Shown one piece after another: positions 53,701 through 62,700 of a stretch of DNA of 64,000 bases. Made by a program: the position numbers and the translations under genes. This stretch comes from Proruminimicrobium sp963666965. Lineage in GTDB: Bacteria; Elusimicrobiota; Endomicrobiia; Endomicrobiales; Endomicrobiaceae. The stretch covers positions 1,674,001 to 1,738,000 of the forward strand of contig OY762939.1 of the NCBI GenBank assembly GCA_963666965.1, written 5' to 3'. Below the pieces are notes generated by a model, which did no database searches, was not told the origin of the DNA, and worked only from the letters and a program-made list of their open reading frames with translations. Numbering within the stretch: the first letter of the stretch is position 1; the number at the start of each line of letters is the position of its first letter.

Positions 53701-56617
53701 GCTTGTTATAAAGCTGACTTAACATAAAGTGCGTAAAACCTCTGATTTTCCCGATAGCAACATCTCTTTCCATTCCTACTTCACCGTATAAATCATCCGT
53801 GTATAATTTTAATCTCAAATATGAAATTGCATCTATCATATGTTCCGTTGAAACCCAGTTCCATGAAGAATTTCCGAAAAGATATTCGCTGACGGTTTGG
53901 ATTTCTATCCATCTGTCGGCTCTTACAATGAGATCATCAAATTCGGTGCTTCCCATCGTCAAAAGTTTATATTGCCTTGCAGCTATTCCAACCCATAAAA
54001 CTTCGCCTGTTATGACTCTTTCTTCAAGATTGGATTTATATAAATTTTCCTGAGCCGATATCGCTTTGAGAACCTGTCTTGCCTCTTCAAATTTAAAATC
54101 TTCCATAAGATTTAAAGCAACAAGCGCCTGATCATATAAATTTCTCATTGTTTCTACGGTACGAGCATCTTCTTTTGAAAGGGATGTTTTATGCTCTTGG
54201 CTCATCGTATCATACAAAAATGAATTGTATCTGCCGTCACCCGCAATTCCGTCGGCAGCGTCAAACTCTTCAAATAACGGCAGTTCATAATTAACTTCCT
54301 GAAGCTGGTTTTGTCTTTGTTCTGTCGTTATAGTATACTGGCTGACCTGCGGCCATACAGGTTCTTTTTCCGTAACATTACACGCTGTGGCCGAACAAAT
54401 CGTCACTACAACAAGTATCATCTGTATGGCTTTTGATACGGTCTTTGCTATACGCTTTGCTAAAGGCTCTTTCGATTTTACTGCCTTGCTTTCTAACTGC
54501 CCATCTTTTAACTTGTCCTCTTTTGCCTTCAGCCCCTGCTGCATAAAACCGGGCATATATTCATATACTACAGGATCTACTCCGTCTAATTTTAAATCGC
54601 TAACTCCGTTTCGCCTGGACTGCTCTATATCCCATATCGCTCCGTCTCCGAGATACCACTTGTTATTAACTGCAAATATGCACAAACCTTTGCATATCTG
54701 ATATACCTCCGGCGCAAATATCCCCTTGCCGCCTTCAAAATATCCCAATACCGCTTTCAAATCTGCTCCGGCTACCCTAACTATCTCACGGCCTGCCTGC
54801 GGCACTTCATTCACCGACTGCCTGTCTATCTCTTTTGCTAATACCTGCGAACCTTCTATATTTATTATACGTCCGTCTTCAAAATTTATCGTTATTGTTC
54901 CGTTTTCTTCCCTCGTAACTGTCGTCTCTTTACTCAATACATCTTTGATCAGCTCGCTTATATCCTCAACCTCTGCTGCAGAACCCCTCTCAATAAGCAT
55001 CGATAGTATTATCTGCTTGGTCTGCTCATTTACTCCCTCATTTGACAATAACTTCAACGCTATCGTCTGCGTCTGTATCTTCCTCTGATTCATTATGCTT
55101 TCATATTTCTCGCGCGCCTGCTCTGCTCTTACCTTTCCTAAATTAGGCGTTACCGTTATCGCCGTTATATTATTATCCGACAATATCTTATCCATCCCGC
55201 TGCTGTGAAATCCGCCTGTTACCAATATTATAAGATTCTTGCTCTCTTCCAATACCTCTTTTGCGCTTCTGTCTTTCTCTGCTGACTTCACTCTCACTTT
55301 TTCCAAATTCATGCTCGCAGCAAATATCTCGTCCCTTTTACTGTTTACTTTATAAAATTCATCAAGAATATCATACTTCGCACTCATCTTGTCTACTTCA
55401 TTGTTTATAGAATATTTCGCATACAACTGCCTGAATTTATCAAATCCAACCTTGAAATATCCCCACTCCGCTGCTGTAAGCTCTGCCCTTATATACTTCT
55501 TATATATATCATTGAAATCACTTATATACGATATCTCTAAATCTGTTTTGTCATCCGAAAGATTGCCCCTTATATCTGCTACCAATCTCCTCTCTTCCAT
55601 CAACAACTCTGCCTGATTTATTTCACCTATTCTGCTCTTTAAATCAAAATAATTACTCAAGCTCGGATACTGCTTCTTAAAATCTATATTTTTTACTAAA
55701 CAAAATTTCTCGGCTATCTGCTTAAACATATTCAAATCTCTTAAATTGTCCGTCTTGTCCATTATCTCTTTATACCGGCTAAATGTTATCGTCTCCCTCA
55801 TCAATTCCGTCAACTCTCTCATCTCTGTTACTACTCTCTTTATCTCTATCTCTTTATTGCCGTCATATATCCCTAAATACCTGGATATGTTCGGATATCT
55901 CCTAACCGAAATACCTGCTTCTTCTAAATATTTTATAAGCCCTGCAAAATATCTGTCCTGACTTATCTCGCCTCTGCTATATCCGTCCGCTATCTCGCTA
56001 AACTTTCTGTTTGCTCCGTTTAAATATTTTGCCCTTAAATATTCTATCTCTCTGTCTATCTTTACTATATATTTTTCATCTTCCTTGCTGCCTGCCTTTA
56101 TTACTCTGTATCTGTCTATATTCTTACTGTATATCTTCTCCTGCTCTAATCCGTATATCGGAACCTTATTGCCGCTGCCTATCGCATACAGCTCCGCTCC
56201 GCTTAATCGTCCCATCTTTACCAGATTATCTAATACCTGTCCTCTGGATTGCTCTTTTACCAAATTTATCCAGTCCGTCTTTATTTCGCCAACCCCGCCC
56301 TCTACATATATCTTTTCTGCTCCGTATCTGTCCGCTAATTCTTTTATTATCCCGCTTATATTCTTCTGCACGCTGTAATCACAATGCAAATCCTGTATGT
56401 TAACCACTACAATATCACTGCCAAAATCTCTAACCGAACTGATCTTGCCTAAACCATCTCCAATTACAGACTTGTCTTTTATCGACAAATCAATATCAAC
56501 GTATCTGTCTTCTCTTTGTCCGTTATCGCTGACACTACCGTATACGTTGCCGCCCATCGTCAATAAAAAACAAAATACCGTAAAAACTGCACAAATTTTT
56601 CGGTATATTTCTGTCAT
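50729..56617 (-). CDS. Giant protein G3: H/E/H module fused to a lipoprotein-like helical-barrel protein
   Basis: About 1962 residues from the ATG at 56617, chosen because GGTGAG lies 7 bases upstream and a normal signal peptide follows (CAVFTVFCFLLTMGGNVYG); a TTG at 56656 is the alternative. The H/E/H module (IQDLH, IYVEG, GGFHSSG) resembles that of G1/G2 but is clearly diverged. At about residues 720-746 a Lys/Arg-rich stretch leads into MILVVVTICSATAC-N, a textbook lipobox, inside the protein. After it comes a helical domain (GEVLWVGIAARQY, STEHMIDAISYL, DINTWGIQYVL) that I read tentatively as a six-hairpin glycosidase-like barrel. A hydrophobic hairpin (about residues 1305-1370) and an unassigned C-terminus follow. 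The tail is KAVLSAA. Confidence 0.82.
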   Translation of the reverse strand: MTEIYRKICAVFTVFCFLLTMGGNVYGSVSDNGQREDRYVDIDLSIKDKSVIGDGLGKISSVRDFGSDIVVVNIQDLHCDYSVQKNISGIIKELADRYGAEKIYVEGGVGEIKTDWINLVKEQSRGQVLDNLVKMGRLSGAELYAIGSGNKVPIYGLEQEKIYSKNIDRYRVIKAGSKEDEKYIVKIDREIEYLRAKYLNGANRKFSEIADGYSRGEISQDRYFAGLIKYLEEAGISVRRYPNISRYLGIYDGNKEIEIKRVVTEMRELTELMRETITFSRYKEIMDKTDNLRDLNMFKQIAEKFCLVKNIDFKKQYPSLSNYFDLKSRIGEINQAELLMEERRLVADIRGNLSDDKTDLEISYISDFNDIYKKYIRAELTAAEWGYFKVGFDKFRQLYAKYSINNEVDKMSAKYDILDEFYKVNSKRDEIFAASMNLEKVRVKSAEKDRSAKEVLEESKNLIILVTGGFHSSGMDKILSDNNITAITVTPNLGKVRAEQAREKYESIMNQRKIQTQTIALKLLSNEGVNEQTKQIILSMLIERGSAAEVEDISELIKDVLSKETTVTREENGTITINFEDGRIINIEGSQVLAKEIDRQSVNEVPQAGREIVRVAGADLKAVLGYFEGGKGIFAPEVYQICKGLCIFAVNNKWYLGDGAIWDIEQSRRNGVSDLKLDGVDPVVYEYMPGFMQQGLKAKEDKLKDGQLESKAVKSKEPLAKRIAKTVSKAIQMILVVVTICSATACNVTEKEPVWPQVSQYTITTEQRQNQLQEVNYELPLFEEFDAADGIAGDGRYNSFLYDTMSQEHKTSLSKEDARTVETMRNLYDQALVALNLMEDFKFEEARQVLKAISAQENLYKSNLEERVITGEVLWVGIAARQYKLLTMGSTEFDDLIVRADRWIEIQTVSEYLFGNSSWNWVSTEHMIDAISYLRLKLYTDDLYGEVGMERDVAIGKIRGFTHFMLSQLYNKQTNSFYRGHRDQYEVLDINTWGIQYVLMLKTTYPELYDYDFSFAIKEDNKTKNIKDIDIDKVFEYIELNFRKTVTINGQTYQNLYMAGKETNNPVMFEWSRQVAGSYRMAADVYMQEGKEDLAKKYYEKADAIEKDLKGYALNLGISKGFPYVDTNGALIYQNYGWKGFTVSAIAPLAQPSRTYFTQIMPIIPESYTGDLDIKIKTYENGYKEYYLLFNRYSNEKDQSYIDMISKLDSLGIKYYSETVKENGKKVLKLYLIPTDYRLQNSGLEWPGIILKPNSILPKTLPAINGLIEEGKGTVLNIMTTILKRETIESVISPGKFIDGHKTELGRQGASSVVNAVKISAVAGFFGAFGALGTTIIPMFSIPVVGFVVLAAVSLLAAAAMSIPASVITHTIIDIRYIKSLGLEDAVKKYGRENVKLTEEGITVGNPSEIFKMKYMIDKKPVYVITEEPADVKEYNFKPIPVNFAIEGKRAAKTWLGSKKGATVLYVEWLRYDDIIKKRYEEIIRMLQETRFFADRYGADASAIEIDFKNADRELEYSQSGNVIIGVNKIQRDGKIDSRMVISLLENERVDAVTISRNTALEIDIFDGINTYAALEKFINESKKANMRLIFSDEEFEKVLELIGSEMSKTVSGKKLEQAVAERFMELTQSSKQAGNNLDITVRYNSSGNTDREKETRYGRYGITSFIFDSQFGSRYYDMLSGYTSNIMEIADLKDIKSDGNMYVIKLSKVVKEIKETSSIFTFLKSINLKEILKEKNINFVKQAARNFEFDEFGQLDNYEKNSLADIIKTANAKGTEYQTVLVRFFGSDSPVVVYMNSLKTADMKNSFALSVLERALMIDYLKSKGKTSGFVNKSHEELLTNMLVKKLVKEIDNEKRLTDVELSLVTIQEMTERITADDLTISERQIRLNNKLVELQPYADDMYALKFGKKNPLANQETEAKAVNGIIELLTLYSDEEIKESIKIKTDNIQMSNFKAVLSAA

Positions 56618-56677
56618 CGAAAATCTCACCGTTCGTACCCCCGTTTTATATATCAATTCTTATCTATATCTCTTTTT

Positions 56678-56713
56678 GCCCCGGAACAATTACCTTCAAT
56701 ATTATTCCGGGGC
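56678..56713 (-). terminator. Inverted repeat between G4 and G3
   Basis: GCCCCGGAA (56678-56686) and TTCCGGGGC (56705-56713) pair perfectly, and the inner AAT/ATT bases extend the stem after one mismatch. There is no U-run on the minus strand. It lies about 12 bases after the G4 stop and 60 bases before the G3 ATG; a leader or processing structure is as likely as a terminator. Confidence 0.5.
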
Positions 56714-56725
56714 CGATCTTGATTC

Positions 56726-59700
56726 TTATGCAGCACTAAGCGTCGCTTTGATTCCGTCCAGCGTCGCTATCGTTATCTTGTCTCCCATATTCTCTACATT
56801 CACACTGTCAAATATCAACGCGTGTATTTCGTTCATCATGCTCATTGCTTCTTTTTCACTAGCCGCTACCTTCATGTCCGTCTCATTCCACATTCCTTCT
56901 ATATCACTGTTGTCTGACATAACTCTGTTAACTATTTCCGTCAGCGTCTTGCTGCGGTCTGCCTCAAACTTATATCCTTTCATCGCTTCTACGCTGACTC
57001 CCTTCTTCATCAACTGCATTACCTTATATATCACTATCTGTCTCTCTGATAACTTCATGCCGCTTATACTAAACGACATATCTTTACCTATCTCCGGCAA
57101 TACTTCATTTCCTATGTAACTTATCATCACACCTATAACATACTGCCTTACTGCTTTCATCTTATCTTCACTGCTTAAACCGCTTCCTTCTATCTCTTCC
57201 AACTCGCTCTTATCTGCAAAAATCCCCTTTATATTGTCAGCCGTATAAAACTCTTCATAACTAATATCACCGCTTACTACTGCGGCCAATACCGCCATCA
57301 CTTCTTCCGCTTTCCTGTCTCCAAATACACTGTCGTACTGCGCCTCTAAACCTCTCGCTCTGTATCGGCTTGCTGCATCTGCCTTAAATATCTCCATGAG
57401 CTTGTTGCGGTTCTTTACATACGATTTTTTAATATTGATCGATATCTTCCTTCCTTCTATACCTAAACTCGTTATCACTGCCTTCAACTGCTCTATCGCT
57501 CCGTCATCATTGTCACTCTCTATCCTCAATACCAACTGCCCTCTCTCTGCTAACTCTTTTACTGCTCCTATTATCTCTGCCTTGCCAACAAGCGCTCCGG
57601 CATCTGCGACTAATGTCCCTTTGCTCCTATTCACTAATTCTACCTTCTCTAAATTTATACCCTTGCCAAAATCATACGATATATTTATACCGCTTATTGC
57701 TCTTATATCTCCTACTGCTCTCTCAAGCGTTACTGCGCTTACTCCCTCTGCCTCTAACCTTATTCCGCTTAATTCCTTGATCCCCAAATACTGTCCTGCT
57801 ACTGTCTCTTCGCCTTCTCTTACCTTCATACTTACTATCGCCTCAAATCCGCGTGACCTTACCAACTCTATAGTGTCTGCCGTATAATCGCCCTTCAATA
57901 TTATCGTCGTTGTCCCGGATCTCTTCTCCAAATCCAACCTTCTGACTATATCCAATTTCCCGGTCACCTTCATCTCACTCTCTTTTATTCCTACAGGTAT
58001 TACTCCCTGCTCCGCTTTTATACCAAGCATTTCCGCTATTTCATCTTCACCATAGCCCAATGCTCTTAATTTTTCATCAGCTTCTTGGCCTCTTGTTTTT
58101 ATCTCTTTCTCATATTCTTTTATCAATTTCTTATTTAACATCATGGCTTCAGCAGTCAATCTGCCAAATAATTCTCTCATCATTTTATCACTGACATATC
58201 TGTCCTGCGACAATCTTGCTTCAAATAAAGCTTTTGCAGTCTCTATTATTTGAGTTTTCGCATTTTGATCCAAACTATCCAATATTTTCTTAGAACTGCC
58301 CAATGCTACAAATTCTACAAGAATGCTGCCATCCTGCTGTTTCTTTATCATTGCACTCAACTTCACTTCAACAGGTTTGCCTTTCTTGTTCAATACAGTC
58401 TTAACCTTTACAGGTATAGCCGCTATTCTCTTATATCCCTCATCTTTGCTTACGTCTGATGAATATCTTATATCTATCTTGCCTTGCGATACATTTTTGT
58501 ATACTATCTCAAGCACTTTCTTCTGTGTATTCATCGCTAAATTTACTGTTCCTTCTACCGCTGACTTCACAGCTTCTGTTATCACTTTTATTACTTCACC
58601 GGACATCCCTGTTACCGTAATGTTTCCGTTTTCATCTGCAGTTACATTTACGTCTTTCAATTCAACCTTGCCGTTTACTACAGGCAAATTGTATCCCTTA
58701 AGCGTCTCAGGCGACAACACTACTTCCTTGCCGCTTCTGTTTACAAAGTTTACTTCCCCTTCTATCCTCAAATGATCCAACACAAACAACCCGTCTATCA
58801 AATACTTCGACCCTTCAACTATTTCCAAATATACTCTGTTATTATATGCCTCAAACAAATATTCCTTCTGTACCGTCTCGCTCTTTGTTGCATCTTTATC
58901 ATCTCTAAATAATACAGGATGCGTCGTGTTTGCCAACGTTACATTATTCTTTACTACCAACTTATTGTTCTCTACTTCCATCCCCAAATTATAGCCGTCT
59001 ATGTCCGACGGGAATTTATACGGCGTAAAACCTATGTCCTGTCTCTGCTCAGGCGACGACATCACTATCGTTACCGCTTCCTGACCCTGACCCAATACTC
59101 TGTTCATCAATGCGTCTACTTCTGCATTGTTCTTCCTCAATATCTCTAAATTCATATTCAACCACAACAAATTCTGCCCTATCGCCCACTCAAACTTCTT
59201 GTTCTTCTCCGCTGCTATTACCGGTATCGCCATCAACTCTGATACCGCTTTGTCTCCCAACAACTCCTTCAATCCTGACATCAACGCTGCAAACTGTACT
59301 CCAAACTGGATTCCGTTCGTATTAAACGGCTGCAATCCTGCATACTCTTTGCTCGTCCCGTATTTCTCAAACTGCTTCTTCAATTCCTTCGGCGTATTGC
59401 CCAACTCATACAAGTATGGGAACATCCTCTTAAAACCCTTTACGTCCGTAGGCACCATTCCTATCATACCGCCTTTGGCATCTACTTTCTCCCTCGGGAC
59501 CGTATACATCGTAGCTGCTCCGACTCTGCCCTGCGGCGCTGAATTTACTCCGTCTCCGTTTCCAAAAAATACATCAACAAATTCTTCTTCCAACGCTTCT
59601 ATCTCTTTCTGGCTTAATTTGCCCTCGTCCAATCCCTTTGTCTTCAAATATACCCTGTATGACGGCACTAGCATCTCCATCAGCTGGAACAATACTGTCC

Positions 59701-62700
59701 CGTGATTTCTTGGATTCATAGACCCAAAATTCAATCTCCATTCTTTGGCTCCGTCTGCCCTTTCTGTCTCTGACCAGTCAGGATATCTTTCCTGCACTAC
59801 TACTCCCGCATCTGTCTCGCCGTCTGTCAATCCTAATACCAGCCTTAACAAATCTTTATCCGTCTTGCCCGCAAGCTGCTCTAATAAATGCTTCGCGTCT
59901 CCCTCTGCTCCGGGTCCTACTACCTGTATCGACGCAAAATTCGCATGCGTGCCCATCTCTGCCATCTTTATATCCATTATCGACTTAAATTCATATGTGC
60001 CGTCTTCATTCTTCACTACAAACGGCGTGTCCGTCGCCTTTCCTGTCAAGAAAGGAACTTCTATTTCTTTACCGTTTACTATTGCAGTCTTTCTTACCTT
60101 CGCCCTCTTATTTGCTTCATATACAAAATTACCTTCTCCGTCCTGCTCGTAAAAATCTCTCGGATTTATCCTCGTAAAGCCAAACAATAAATCTTTCGAT
60201 ACTTCTTCATCCGTCAGCCCTTTTCCGAACAAGTCGTGTCCTTCGGCTATCTCGGACAATCTCTTTAACGCATATTCGCCCTTAGCTCTAACTGCTGCGT
60301 CTGTGCTACCTATCGCTTCCTTCGCCAACTTCACCGCATTTGCATGCGTTCTCATTGCGTATATTACCGGATGTCTGCCCTCTACGCTCTCTCCCAACCC
60401 GCCGTTCAAATACACATATATCATCCCTGCTACTTTCTTGTTCTTCGTCTCTTTCCTTAATTCATTCAAACTCTTTATCTGCTCGGACATCTTCGCTAAA
60501 TCACCTTCGCTCTGCGTATACGGTATAAATGTGCTTCCCAATACCGGTACAGGTACCCCTTCAGGCGTACTCATCAACCCAAAACCCATCAGCTGCTGCA
60601 ATTCAAATAATATCGCATTCCCTTCAGTATATCCGTACTGTTTGCCTCTTACTTCATATTTTACCCTCTTCAATGCTTCAGACAATACTTCTATCCTTCT
60701 TATATTTATTTCCTTCGCATCACTCGATACTACCGCTACCTTGCTCATCGCTTCCTGTAACCTCAAATTATCTTCCCTACCCTTTGCGCTCTTATCATAC
60801 CATTCTATCGCTTCTTCCAACGCCTTAACCTCGGCAGGCTTTGCCTCTGACGTTTCTTCAACGATAACCGGTTTTTCATCAACTGCCGGAGTTTCAGGAA
60901 CAACAGGTTCAAGTTCCTTTACCGCCTCTTCTGCGGCTTTTTCCTCAGGTTGAATTTTTTCTTCCTCTGCAATATTTTCACCGGCTAATTCAGATTTTAA
61001 TTTTAAAGCTACTTTTCTTGCCCATTGTCTGACAGACAGATCCAAATCTATATTCTGACCGAGAACAAATTCAGGTAAATTATAATCTCCGGGCAATTTT
61101 ATTCCCATTTTTCTCAATTGTTTTCTAACCGCTTTAACGGAATACTTGCTCATTTTAATCTTAATTGCCTGATTTTCTAATTCTTTTTTCAGATCCTTGA
61201 TTGTTTCTTCAACCCAACTGTCAAATGTTTTACTTTCTTGATCAAGTTTATTAAAATCCACCTCTTTTTTTGCCACAAAACTGCTTAAATCATAACTCGG
61301 CAATTTAAGCTTTTTACTTTTTAATTCTTTTTTGAATTCTTTCTTTATTTGTTCATTTTTTATTTTTGTTTTTACGGCTTTTTCTTTAGCCGCCTGCACA
61401 GCTAATTTATAAAAATACTCACCTGTTTCATAATATCTGATGGAAGCTTCAATTCTAGACTTGCTAAACCTAAGATTGGATTTTTCAAACGCTTTCTGCG
61501 CTTTTTTAAAGTATCTGTCTGCTTTTTTGCCTTTTACTTCAACTTTTGACATCCAATTATTTATATCTTTCAAAATAGAATCCATACGCGTTTTATTTTC
61601 TTTAATATTTTTAACTTTTGTATAAAGATCCAAAAACGCGGAATATGCCGCCAATGCCTCAAACGTAAACCCGTCTTTTGATTTGTTTCTTATATCGTCA
61701 ATCAAGGCCATAAGTTTTTCATACTGAGCTTTAAAGCCTTCATCGCGAGATAAACTGTTTATTTCTTCTGCTAATTTATTGGGATCTATTGCACCATTAT
61801 TTAAATATTGTCTGTATGCCGCGGCTAACCTGTCATTTGAAAATATATTTAGAATCCTTTCTATTCTTGTTTTTTCTTTTTTTGCTTCATTTTGGTCAGC
61901 AGGCATATTTTTGATTGATTCAAATAATTCTATTGATTCTTTGTTATGTTTTTTATACCCGTATATTATTCCGGGAACAATCATCAGCAATAAAGGCGAT
62001 ATTATAAGCCCCATAACGTATATAAGAGAACCTTCATTCATTCTGCTCTTATCAGTGAAGAATTCAATTATAAATTTGCCAAAATATTTTTCTCCGTTCA
62101 TTTTTTTATCGGCTATATTTTTACCTATTCCCGATGCCGTTGAAAACATCCAGACTCCAAACACCAAGCCTAAACCCATGACTGCTCCAAGAGCGCCGAA
62201 TGCAGTCAATCCGAATCCTGCCAGTATAAGAGTGGTTCTTATTATAGAAGCTGTCGGTTTCAAATCATTATGTCTTACTACTCCAAATCCGAAATCATAT
62301 TTATTGGGATCTTTCTTAAATATATTTTTCTTTACCAAATATGCAGCTGTTGACGCCCAGAATACAATCGCCGAAATCGCATGAAGAAGAGGCTTTAATA
62401 TCATCATGCTGAATCCTGTGTTAAATGACTGTCTGTATGAAAGATTTTTTACAGATTCAGCTCCCTTATCATCTTTTTCTACAATGCTTGTTTGTCCGAA
62501 CATTACCATTCCGATAAATGCCCAGCCAAACTGCTCTCCTCTTATTTGGCCATCTTTTGTCTTCTGTGTATAAAATTTTTCTATTGCTTTTTTTAATCCG
62601 GGGAATATCTTAAATATCAATCCGAAAATTATTCCCGGTACTCCAAAATATACTGCAAACCAGCTTATAAACGCTCCAAGAGTAAATGCAGGGTTTATAA

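Noticed and set aside
56618..56656. TTG start of G3 at 56656
   Set aside because: No good ribosome site; the ATG at 56617 has GGTGAG at the right distance and gives a normal signal peptide.
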